Origin: Carnegiea gigantea | Lineage: Eukaryota > Streptophyta > Magnoliopsida > Caryophyllales > Cactaceae | DNA length: 64,000 nucleotides | Reading direction: 5' to 3' | NCBI GenBank assembly: GCA_029747015.1 | Contig: JAKOGI010000420.1 | Coordinates: forward strand, 124,001 to 188,000 | Shown: positions 54,101 to 64,000 of the stretch, in pieces | Numbering within the stretch: position 1 is the first letter of the stretch | Layout: the number at the start of each line of letters is the position of its first letter | The notes under the pieces: generated by a model | What the model was told of the DNA's origin: nothing | Database searches by the model: none | Seen by the model: the letters and a program-made list of their open reading frames with translations, nothing else | Program-made: the position numbers and the translations under genes

Positions 54101-54500
54101 TTTCCATAAAAAAGTCCTTTTTATTTTGTTTTTTAAAACTTTTTGTAATTTAAATCCCCCAAATTTGGAGCTCACAAATTTCAATTTTGGGTGAGTAGTA
54201 GCAGTAGTAGGAGACAGACAGGTTTTACTCTCTCTCTCTCTGTCTGTCTTTCTCTCTCCTCTTTTCCTCCTCCTCCTCCTCCTCCTCCCCTGGTGAGTTG
54301 TGCTGTGAAATTTTGAATCTCTTTGACTGGTTTTCCTCTCCACTCCTCCTCCAACTACACAAATACAGCCACAGACACATCCACGCACACAGTCCCTAGA
54401 GAGAGAGAGAGAGAGAGACTGCAGATACAGTAGAGCTAGAGAGAGAAAGACTCGCCGGCGGGAGGAGGAGGTGAGGGGGGGTTTCCGGCAGTCAAATGTG

Positions 54501-57500
54501 ATGGGCAGCGGCTTCTCTCACTTGATCCCCTGCTTCAAACCACCACCTCTTCCTGACCACCACCACCACAACAAGGACCACCAGGGTGACGTCATCTTCA
54601 CGGCGGAGCAACCACTTGACGAAACCCTAGGCCACTCCTTCTGCTACGTTCGGTCTTCTAACCGTTTTGTCTCTCCTACCCCCTCCGATCGCTTTCTCTC
54701 TCCTACCCACTCTCTCCGCTTCGATGGATCCGCCCCACCCCCGGAAACCACCGCCTTCCGGTCCATTTCCGGCGCCTCCGTCAGCGCCAACACCTCCACT
54801 CCTCGGACACTTGATTATGGCTCTTCCTCCGTCGTCAACAATGGCTTCAACTGTACGTCGTCGTTTGCGGCTCTCCCTCTTCAGCCCGTCCCGAGGGGAG
54901 AATCTGAATCTTCTGGATTCTTCCTCTCTGGACCCATTGAGCGTGGGGCCCTCTCCGGGCCTCTGGACCCATCCTCCGATGTCCCCTTCTCCGCCCCTCT
55001 CGGTGGAGGGCCCCCGCACGCGTATAAGAAGAGGAGGAAGAAGAGCTTTGCTGGGTTCAAGAAGACTCTTTCGAGAAGCTTCTCTGAGAAGAAGCGCCCC
55101 TGGGTTGTCCCAGTTGAGAGGAAGGATACGGAATTGAGGTTGAAGAGGGAGAGTGAGGAGGAAGCGAGTAGTAGTAATGTGCAGTGGGCATTGGGAAAAG
55201 CAGGGGAGGATCGAGTACATGTGGTTGTATCCGAAGAACATGGGTGGTTGTTTGTCGGGATTTATGATGGGTTTAATGGCCCTGATGCTCCTGAGTTTTT
55301 GATGGGTCATTTGTACAAAGCTGTATTCAATGAGCTCAAGGGCTTGTTTTGGGACAATGAGGATACTAGTGCTAGTAATAATGATAATTGTAGCATTAAT
55401 CCTATGACTCAAGTACAGGGAAATGTGGAGGAAGAATCAGGACCTTCAATTAGGGGGGAGATTGTAAATGTAAATGATGAGGGGGAGAGTGAGAGTCAGG
55501 TTCAAGGGAAGAGGGTGACTTTTCAGTCAGAACACAAGGAAATTAGGAGGAAATTGTGGGAATTTTTGGCTGAGGATGATGCAGAAGATGGGCTTGATCT
55601 TTCTGGGTCGGATAGGTTTGCTTTTTCTGTAGATGATGCTGTTAGTGTTAGTAATGCAGGGTGTGCAGTGAGCAGGCGTTCGCTGTTGTTGTCGAAGTTG
55701 AAGCAAGGCTTATCTAGGAGTAAGGACGGTCATGGTAGGAGTTTTTTTAGTTGGAGATTCGGGGTAGAAGAGAAAGATAAAGTAGATGAAGATAATAGAC
55801 TTGAGCAGGAGCGAGCTTGTAGGAGTGGTAGAAAGCGAAAAACGGGTCCTGTCGATCATGAGTTGGTTTTGAGGGCGTTGTCACAGGCGCTAGAGAAGAC
55901 AGAGAATGCTTATTTAGAATTGACAGATAAAGTGATTGATCGGTATCCAGAGCTTGCATTAATGGGTTCATGTTTGTTGGTTGTTTTAATGAGAGATGAG
56001 GATGTATATGTAATGAATGTGGGTGATAGCCGTGCCATTGTTGCACAATTTGAGCCCCAAGAGGGTTGTTCCAATGTGGGATCAAAGGAGGCTGACAGTG
56101 GGTCGAGTACAGAAGGCATTATTGAGGAGTCCACAGCTAGCGGTGACAAGCCAAGCAATGTAGCCAATGAGTTCCCTGCACAGGCAATGAAGCTGACCGC
56201 ATTGCAGCTTTCGACTGATCATAGTACCAGCATTGAAGAAGTAAGGCTCGTCTTCTTTGCTGGAATTTACCGCATTCTGTGATGCTAGCCTGAATTTGTG
56301 TAAATTTATTGAATGCCCTCTTAAATTTTGGTTTCTGATGTCTTGCATTATTGTACTGCATGTCCCTTGGTTATTCGGCTTTTGTTCAATATTTTGAACT
56401 GGGATTATGCTGATGGATCTCATGATTTCTTCTTAGTCTCGAGCACTGGTCTTCCGATATCTTTCATGCATAGAGTCCTGGTTTTTCTGTTGCGTCTGCT
56501 TGCACATTATCGTACGATTGCACAATGTCGACATTAAACTATGGTATGTCCTGATGCCTACCAAATTGCTACCCAGTGGCCAGTATTTAAACCAGAAGGT
56601 TAATTGTAATTGTCGACTTCGATCAGTGCATTTCAGATGTTCTTGGTCTACAATTTTAAAATCATTGGAAGCTTTATGAAAAGTGAAGACTTTTAGCTTG
56701 TTGATGTTATGTGAGAGCCGCAGAATAGCAGGACTGATTGTACGAGAGCTGGAAGTTCAACTAATATAAATGGTTGGGGTACTTGTGTGTCTGCCAAAAC
56801 TACCTTTGTGCTTGATTGACCCTTCACCTATGAGTATGCTCATATAATCGGTCGCTTTGAGAAGCGAAGTCTTATTATTTCGAGACCAAGAGTATTGCTC
56901 AGTGACATGTGCTGGTATTGAATAGCTGTGTTAACCCTCTGTGATATTTGGGTAATAAAACTGGAATATATGTCGGTAAAGGGGAGTTTATCGATCTCCA
57001 CTGGGAATTAATCATGGTCTATAGCATCGGACATGTGAGGAGATGAGATTTGTGGATCACATTTTGTGAGGTTGTTTTTCATTTCAGAAATGGCAATATT
57101 TTGTTCAGCAGGAGAAGATTTGAGGTAGTCGAATGTATAAAGGCGTAAAACATTGTATGCTGTTTGGAAATAGCATAGAAAATGCTGTTAATCTGTTATT
57201 ATTGTGAGCTCTTAATGAAACAGAAGACAGTGTTCTGTGGAAGAGTTGTATGAGGTAGGCATTTTTTACATGAGTTTTCTTGCTTTGTTGAGGAGCTGCT
57301 CTTTTCCTCGTTGTGGGTATAGTGTCTTAATGTTTCAGGAAATAGCTTCACAGTCATGGTGGCAGTTTTCCCCAGATTCTTACCATGTCCTGTCAATATT
57401 GTTACGATTACAATCACTTCTTGGTAGTGCTTTTTTTTGGGGAACCTTTTCAGTTTAGCGATAAAGATAGTGTGTTAGGTATGTTTCACATCTGAACGTT

Positions 57501-59873
57501 TCCAAGTTAGTGAGTGCCTTTCTTGCTAGGGCAGGCTTTGGAGCACTAGGCATGATAATGTCTAATTAGTAGAGAAGCAACAGCTGTATATTTCCTCAGA
57601 AGCCTTAGCATGACTGTGGCCATGTATCTGGGAGCCTCACTAAATAAAGGAAGCTCCCTTGAAAATACACTAGTAATTAGTGGATAGAAGCGGAAATCTA
57701 AAATTCCAAATCATTGATCTATTTCAAATAGCGCAAGCAGCTTAGACCTACTTCTGTACTGTATCCCTTGGCCTCCTAAGCTTCATGCCGCTGAATTAAT
57801 AACATTTAAGAAGAATTAGCTAAATTTGCTTCTGGGGCTCTACATGGTACAATGCAGTACTGCAGCTACTGCTTACTGTGAAGTTTTAGATATAACCTGG
57901 TTTGTTGAGGTATCAAATTGTGAGAATGGAGGAGTAGATATAAACAATTGATCATGAGGTTCATATACTGCCAGAATTCTGCTGTAACATTAATGCTTCA
58001 CTGACTAACTTTGAGGGCATAGGCATGAACAAGCTATAATCGAAAGTCATTATGGATATTTGTTGATATTGATATGAAATTTTTATCGTAGATATTTAAT
58101 AGTGCTGACATGAATAATTGCCTATATCCTGCAAGGCCTTGAAAGACATGATGCCTGGAATTGCATGCAATTGGAGTTTCATGCATGTTCATGAAGTCTG
58201 ATGGTTTCTAAACCTTCTGCTACATTAAGATGATTATTGTCATGTTTTGTGAGCTGTGTATAGCTTATTGTTTGCTACTTTGCTGAAATTCTTTTTATTT
58301 CACCAATCTGCAGGAAGTTTTAAGGATTAAGCGTGAACATCCAGAGGATAATCAATGTATTGTCAATGATAGAGTTAAAGGTCGTCTCAAGGTTACTAGA
58401 GCTTTTGGAGCTGGATTTCTCAAACAGGTGTGCTTCTATTCCTCTGAACCACCACACTTACTATGGCAATTTGTGTAGAACCAATACTTGACTAGTCTCA
58501 CTCCACTTTGTATGCTGTTTTCACTTTTCACAGCGTTGCAAACAGATTTTCGGGGATTTGACTCCTTCCTAGTCTCCAATAGTATGCCCCTTTGCGTGTC
58601 ATAAAAATAATGTTCCTTTTAACTATAAGACTGAGAAATTATGTTCTTGTTAGTGTGACCACGTTGGGCACCCATGACACTAGTCTCTATAGTTCTCTTT
58701 CAAAGTCTGTTGAGGCACTTGTTAAGTGCTTTTGTAGTTTTTCCCCCTGTGCGGCTGTGCTTTTGCACAGCCATTTTTGCCTCTGATAATTTGGGAACAA
58801 GAGGGTTGAAGCTAGTAATGCTGTGCTAGATATGAAGAAAAATATTATCAAGAAACAGCCTCCATCACCCTCCTTTGCGGCTAATTCCCAGAGGGAGGTC
58901 ATTTAATTGAGACTTTAATTGGTTGACGTGTTGCCTATAAGATTATATCTATGTTACTTGGACCTGGGAGTGTTTGGTACAGATATATATCCACATGTTA
59001 GATTCGGCTTATTTGAGAAATTTTTAGGATTTTTAGCCTAATATGAAGAGTCCAAGTGTTGCACCCATCTCAAAGTGTTGAGTGTGTGATGCATGTACAC
59101 TAGGGTATATGAAGATTCTGAGTAATTGATTGCTTTTCAATCACCTCAAGCATGGAGAGTGATTTTATCCTTGTATTTTTTACAGCCCAAGTTTAATGAA
59201 GCACTACTCGAGATGTTCAGGAACGAGTTCATTGGCGATGCACCTTACGTGTCGTCTATTCCTTCGCTTCGACACCACAAACTTGGTCCAAGAGACCAAT
59301 TTTTGGTGCTTTCGTCAGATGGTTTATATCAGTATCTAACTAATCAGGAAGTGGTTTCCTTTGTTGAGAACTTCATGGAGAGGTTCCCAGATGGTGATCC
59401 AGCACAACATCTAATAGAGGAGCTACTAAATCGAGCTGCCAAAAAAGCAGGTATTCTCTTCTCTATCACTATCTGTTCTTTTTGCGTATGAATTTGATCC
59501 AAATCAAAGCAAATTGGGTACATTGGAGTTTGATCTTGATAGTAGAGGCTGTTTTTCCTGTCTTTTACCGGGAATTTGGAACTGGGATTTTTGAGGGTGG
59601 AGTGGGTGGGTAGTGGTTGTGATACATTTTTCGATGCTACTATAAAGCTTACTTGTGCAAGTTTAGGTTGATACATGTTACGGTTGCTTACTTTTACTTC
59701 TTTCCTGGTGTACAGACATTTTCTGATTTTATTCCCTTTCGAATTTAGGAATGGATTTTCATGAATTGCTGGACATACCACAAGGAGATCGGCGGAAGTA
59801 CCATGACGATGTCACTGTCATGGTGATCTCTCTTGAAGGGAGAATTTGGAAGTCTTCAGGAAAATATCCCTAA
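54501..59873 (+). CDS. PLL1: POLTERGEIST-like 1 protein phosphatase 2C
   Basis: Four exons join in phase: 54501-56240, 58314-58427, 59186-59450, 59749-59873, giving 747 residues. The start [12 protein letters not shown] is an N-myristoylation signal with a nearby Cys, as in POL/PLL1, which are held at the plasma membrane. It is followed by [18 protein letters not shown] sequence (here [20 protein letters not shown]). PP2C motifs are complete but split by a long insert: [14 protein letters not shown] (metal ligand D256), [12 protein letters not shown] (D509), [23 protein letters not shown] (D663) and YHDDVTVMV (D727). In Arabidopsis, POL and PLL1 act downstream of CLAVATA signalling and promote stem-cell and vascular identity. 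[16 protein letters not shown] and the MGSGFS start fit PLL1 better than POL. An in-frame ATG at 54471 adds ten residues and would destroy the acylation signal, so it is rejected. Confidence 0.93.
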
Positions 59874-61512
59874 TCATTCTGTTCATATTCATAGACGATA
59901 GACATCGGCATCTTCGCAGGCTTCTGAACAAGCGATTGTTCCAATTGGAACTCGAAACAGTTTTCGATCCGTGGTCCATGGGTTTCAAAATGACAAACCA
60001 GATCCAGTTCTCATGGATCTCAATAGGCATACAATTATGGGGGGAGAAGAATTCAGAGAAGACAGAGAGTGCCCCAGTGAACTGAAGCGGGTCCAGAACT
60101 GGGACAGAGATGAACAAACTGGGTAGAAAAGTTCTGGGTTGGGATTATTGAGGATCTTAGAGGGGGCCTTTTTTGTTATTTTTTGTTTTTATTAATTTTT
60201 TTTCCTTTCTCCCTTCGGGGATTTTGCGTAGTTAGGGTAGGTTGAGGCTCTTCAATTTATTTTTTGTATTTCCTTTTGTATTTTTTGGGTTTTAATTTAG
60301 AGCCAGAGAAGGGGGGTAAAAAAAAGTGTAGTGAAATTGGGCGGGGGAAAGAGGGGTTACAGAATCTGTAATTTTTAGCTGTGGATTTTCGCCTAGTGCA
60401 GTTTGCAGCGGAAAGTTTATACATGATCTTGTCGTTTAAACTTTGTTCAAGCTTAAGCAAAATTACTACATATTACGCCGGAAATGAGGACTCAAGTTCA
60501 TCATATAAATGAGCTCAAGCTTATTAGCTTTGTGAACTCGTGAAGCCAGCAAAGGGGGCTAAAAATGTGTACAATTCGGCATGATTTAATTTCAAATTCT
60601 AAATTATTCGTCCGTCACTTTTTTTTGTGTACTATATATCATAAAACAACACTTCGAGGTGAAATAAACCCTTTTTGGGGGCCTTTTTTGAAAGATTTGA
60701 ACTCATTTCTCGTCAAATTTGTAAATTAGATTTCAATAGTTTCGTATATCTAACTCATAACTACAATTCGGGGTGAAAGTAAGAGGTGTGAGCCCGTGGA
60801 GGTTCATGACGACTTATAATGGTGGACTTCGGGCTCGGCTTATGTCCACCCCTGTAAGAGCCAGGGCAAACACCCAAGGTGCCAGAAACAACAAAGGTTT
60901 TAAAAAAAAAAAAATTGGGTTGAAGATCCACCACAAAGGTGGGTAGCCTTAACCGGATGTGCTGGTAACAGGTAAGCCCGAAGACTGTTCCCGTCCCTGT
61001 CAGGGGAGATGCCAACCATCTCTCCTTTCTACGAACACAAAGCACAACATCGCATCTCCATCTTATAAAGTGTTCTTTTGCCTCAGAACTGCCGATGTGG
61101 TAGAAAAACTGTTTCCTTGGAATATAATACCCACTCGCCCGCTGTTGGTCAGAGCAGCTGATTAGCCATGCCAAGGTGCCAACTTCATGAAATGTTTGCC
61201 GTTGGCATTCATTGCATAGATGGTCCAAAACTCCCTGGAGCTTTATGATTTCTCTATAAAGACCTTTCCGTCCCTACTAGTGAGATGAAGTCACGGGGAA
61301 ACTAAACCACCAGAATCAAAAGCAAAATTGGACTGGCAGCATTAACATACACATCACATTGTTCAGATTAAACGCATGCCGGAACTTGTGCTCTGCTTAC
61401 ATCAGGTTGATGATAATATAACTCCTCTTCGCTCAAAGTAATTTCAGACTATAGAAATGAATAAATATTCTGCTAAAAAAAATTTGTGCATATGAAAATG
61501 ATATAGGCATCA
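59874..61512. other. Convergent intergenic region PLL1 / SUFD
   Basis: Starts with the PLL1 3' UTR (to about 60300). Around 60770-61230 a minus-strand frame of 155 codons is open but resembles no protein I know; its middle contains a poly-F run read from a poly-A tract. No gene is supported. Confidence 0.45.
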
Positions 61513-61834
61513 TCAGGTGGCAGATGTACGAACTGCAGGGTCAAGCAACTCAGCAATCCGACTCCTTGCCTTGTCCCTCACAGAAGCAAAAGGAATGCGG
61601 TCGATGACCTCAGCTCCAAAGGAGAAGAGAAGGGCCTTTCTAGCCATCTCCAAGTCAATTCCCCGAGCTTGGAAGTAGAAGAGCTGGTCCTCTTCTAAGT
61701 CACTTATTGCAGCTCCATGGGAGCACTTAACATCATCTGCAATAATTTGGAGATTTGGTTTCATATTCACTGTTGCTTGTGGTACAAGGAGGAGACTCCT
61801 TGTTAGTTGTCCTGCATCTGTCTGCTGAGCATAT
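61513..61834 (-). CDS. ABCI7: Last exon of plastid Fe-S assembly protein SUFD (partial)
   Basis: After an acceptor (tgcag, ending at 61835) the minus strand encodes YAQQTDAGQLTRSLLLVPQA, then NLQIIADDVKCSHGAAISDLEEDQLFYFQARG and ARKALLFSFGAEVIDRIP, with a stop at 61513-61515. These are signature sequences of the SufB/SufD family, including KCSHGA with its conserved Cys-His pair and the LFYFQARG helix. SUFD (ABCI7/NAP6) works with SUFB and SUFC in the chloroplast as the scaffold for Fe-S cluster assembly. Only about 106 residues are here. No further exon appears in 61835-64000, so the preceding intron exceeds 2.1 kb and the rest of the gene lies beyond the right edge. Confidence 0.93.
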
Positions 61835-64000
61835 CTGCATTTGGCAGAAACATGAGAGGATCTGGGAGTCAAAATCGAGTTTAGATGATGATGGAGTCCA
61901 GCTGAGCTGACTACACCATTAATGTAGTAGACTATTAATCACAGCCAATAAGCATCCCTGAACTTGGGACACCTACCTAGGCAAAGGCATACTTCACGCA
62001 TGTCAAAGGGCTATCAATACATAATGAGATAAACATCCAGCCCACATTGTGGAATACATATGAGATAAACATCCAGCCCACATTGTGCATATGGGTGGGT
62101 TAGGTGGATCGGACTAATCATACAGTGGCCATAGTTCACCCACCAAAGGCGTTCAATTTTTAAAAAATTTATTCTATCATTTTTTAATGCCCTTAGCAAT
62201 CTGGTGAGGATAAGGTAGGACGTAGGGTTGTGGGAGAAGAAAGGGATTTGGCTTAGGTGAAAGCCGAACTTGTTGACCACCAAAAAATTTCCAACACAGG
62301 AAGTAATGCATGTCTGAAGCCTTGAATTTGGCACCTCCCATTTGGGAGGCTATCTGAAGACATGTATCATGCTCGACCAGCTTGCATTTATGCTTAACGC
62401 ATGCAATTCAGTGATCCACCAACAACAAAATCCTCGATCATCTACAGATAATCTCCAGGTCTATACAAAATCTACCTTGGTCAAATCAATTGTCTCATTT
62501 GAACCATAATTCTTATTCAAGGATGCTCTATATTTGAATTACAAGGCTGAAACTATTCTGAGTTCCTTTACACTTTGTTGGACAGACAGGTGGACCCTCC
62601 ACAATCCATATGGGAAGACATTCTAAATTTTGACATATGACTAGAACCAGCCTTTTGAAAAGTCAGCAATCAAGGTGAAAAACACATGTCAATGAATTAA
62701 AAGTATTAGAGTACAAGTAACAAGAACATATTCATAAAGGAAACCACTTCAAAAGGACAAACTGGAGCTACTCTTAAGTCATAACAGCTGATTGGGATAA
62801 ACCCTTGAAAAATGACATCTGCACTAATATTCACATTCAAACCCAACAGAAAAGTTACATTTCAATCAGCTGTTTCCCTCAGTTCGTTTCCAAGATTTTT
62901 CCTAAAACATTTCATATTACCTGGTTAAAGGCAAAGTCAAAAGTGAGTGCAGGACTTAACGGATTTGGGAACAAGAAGACAGGTAAAATATTTGCTATCC
63001 ACATTAAAAGAAAACAAGAATTCGCAGGCCATGAAGCACTCAATGGTGACTTGTCTCATGAAATGTTGATAATGGAAAAACTAGACTTTTTGGTGAGGGA
63101 GAAAGTTGACCAAGCCATACAAACTTCACAGTGGCTTCACATCACAGGATAGATACTAACTATAATTATATCAGCTGCTACATTGTCCTAGGACTAAGTG
63201 TGAGCCAAAGAAAGTTAATGCCCAACTTTCTTAACATAAAAAACTATCTCAAGCATGCTTGGCATATGGCAATACGTTACCGCAGAATTCACTATGCTTT
63301 TCTCGAATCATAACAACCTAGGTTTTGGATATATAACAAGTTGCTTTATTTCACATTTTCTACAGCAACTTCGGTGATGTCAGTACATTTTTATGTTGAG
63401 GGGGAGAAACATGCCAAGCATGGATGGACAGAATCAACAGCCACGTCACGCTTGCTATCTTCAAATACAGGGATTACTACCACGTCCACCTTAAATAGTT
63501 AACACATATGACCACAAGAGAGGAAATGGAATAGAAGGATAACATAACAAGATAGGGATATCAAAGTCAGCCAGAGATTTACTTTTGGGCTCTCTATAAT
63601 AAAGGCCCAAACTGGAGAAAGCTTCAGCATCTTTGGGGTTTCTAGTGACAATTGGTTAGCAAGAAGAAAGCCCCTCGGGGTTATTCCATTACATATCCAT
63701 ATTTGCCCATGGGTAATGATAGAAATCTTCAAAATTCTTCACAATGCACAAATTTCAGTACATTGTGCAAAACTTCCCTGTATCTGATTTCCCGCTCAAA
63801 CAATTTGGAATAAGACTGAACTAGCAATTCAATTGCGACCAAACCCAAATTAGCTAAACACAAACCAAAACCAGCATGGAGCAAGACCAAACCACCTGTT
63901 TGCTTCAGACTTGGCAAAGCTAACCCTATGCCGATTACCCAACCAGAATGAACAAACCAAAACCCACATCAAGCAAATAGGTAAATCTAATTTTGAATCA
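61835..64000 (-). other. Long SUFD intron, no exon found
   Basis: Inferred to be intron because the SUFD last exon is entered at 61834. I looked on the minus strand for other SufD exons and found none. Open frames on both strands (such as 62014-62334 minus, 62805-63152 plus, 63499-63732 minus) do not resemble known proteins. Confidence 0.5.
62024..62089. repeat. 36-bp tandem duplication in SUFD intron
   Basis: 'atgagataaacatccagccc' with trailing 'acattgtg' occurs at 62024 and again at 62060, an almost exact head-to-tail copy. Confidence 0.85.

Larger units (their letters stand above)
51231..54500. other. AT-rich upstream region of PLL1
   Basis: No gene is supported. It contains an (AT)n microsatellite, tandem duplications (listed separately) and, from about 54177, a CT/GA-rich stretch (ctctctctctctgtctgtc, (CTC)n near 54265-54290, (GA)n 54399-54418) that is the likely core promoter and 5' leader of PLL1. 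Confidence 0.5.

Noticed and set aside
54471..54500. Upstream in-frame ATG of PLL1
   Set aside because: Using it would bury the MGSGFS acylation signal, which is the conserved PLL1 N-terminus.
54667..55137. 156-codon plus-strand frame rich in Pro and Ser
   Set aside because: It is an alternative frame inside PLL1 exon 1 and shows no domain.
54627..55412. 261-codon minus-strand open frame
   Set aside because: It lies opposite the large PLL1 exon, whose plus-strand translation matches a known family end to end; the antisense frame is a composition shadow.
60761..61228. 155-codon minus-strand frame downstream of PLL1
   Set aside because: No recognisable domain, a poly-F run caused by a poly-A tract, and no splice or leader signals; kept only as a note.

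Overview
This is nuclear DNA from a flowering plant, most likely a eudicot. The evidence is split genes with GT-AG introns, AT-rich intergenic DNA full of transposon relics, and plant-specific families (BSK kinase, CYP88 P450, POLTERGEIST-like PP2C, plastid SUFD). I cannot name the species. Every gene below was assembled by hand from exon-level homology and splice phase; nothing was aligned to a database.

Layout, left to right. 1-2968: repeat-rich flank with a PIF/Harbinger-like MITE inserted in a 10-bp minisatellite. 2969-9015 (+): complete ten-exon brassinosteroid-signalling kinase (BSK). 10924-11181 (+): possible small uncharacterised gene. 11658-11729 and 12793-12864 (-): two tRNA-Cys(GCA) genes. 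13205-15986 (+): complete eight-exon CYP88-type P450, probably ent-kaurenoic acid oxidase of gibberellin synthesis. 16496-17860 (-): broken 3' part of a glutamate receptor-like channel gene. 19861-31372 (+): RAD21/SCC1 cohesin gene, whose ~5-kb first intron carries an LTR retroelement with an RRM-like ORF. 32091-33634 (-): complete mitochondrial glycine cleavage H protein. 34934-39376 (+): complete ubiquitin-like plus SAYSvFN membrane protein. 39377-54500: about 15 kb with no recognisable gene, holding a hAT-like element, a dead LINE, two copies of a second MITE family and several local duplications. 54501-59873 (+): complete PLL1-type PP2C phosphatase. 61513-61834 (-): last exon of plastid SUFD (ABCI7), the rest lying beyond the right edge.

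The genes are ordinary neighbours rather than a cluster. Two act in growth and hormone pathways (BSK in brassinosteroid signalling, CYP88 in gibberellin synthesis) and one in stem-cell signalling (PLL1). The others are housekeeping: cohesin, photorespiratory glycine decarboxylase, probable ER/translocon quality control (SAYSvFN) and plastid Fe-S assembly (SUFD).

The least ordinary item is the LTR element in RAD21 intron 1. It has paired LTRs, a Met-tRNA primer site and a purine tract, but no gag or pol that I can recognise. Its best ORF resembles an RRM of polypyrimidine-tract-binding proteins, which suggests a non-autonomous element that captured a host RNA-binding domain.
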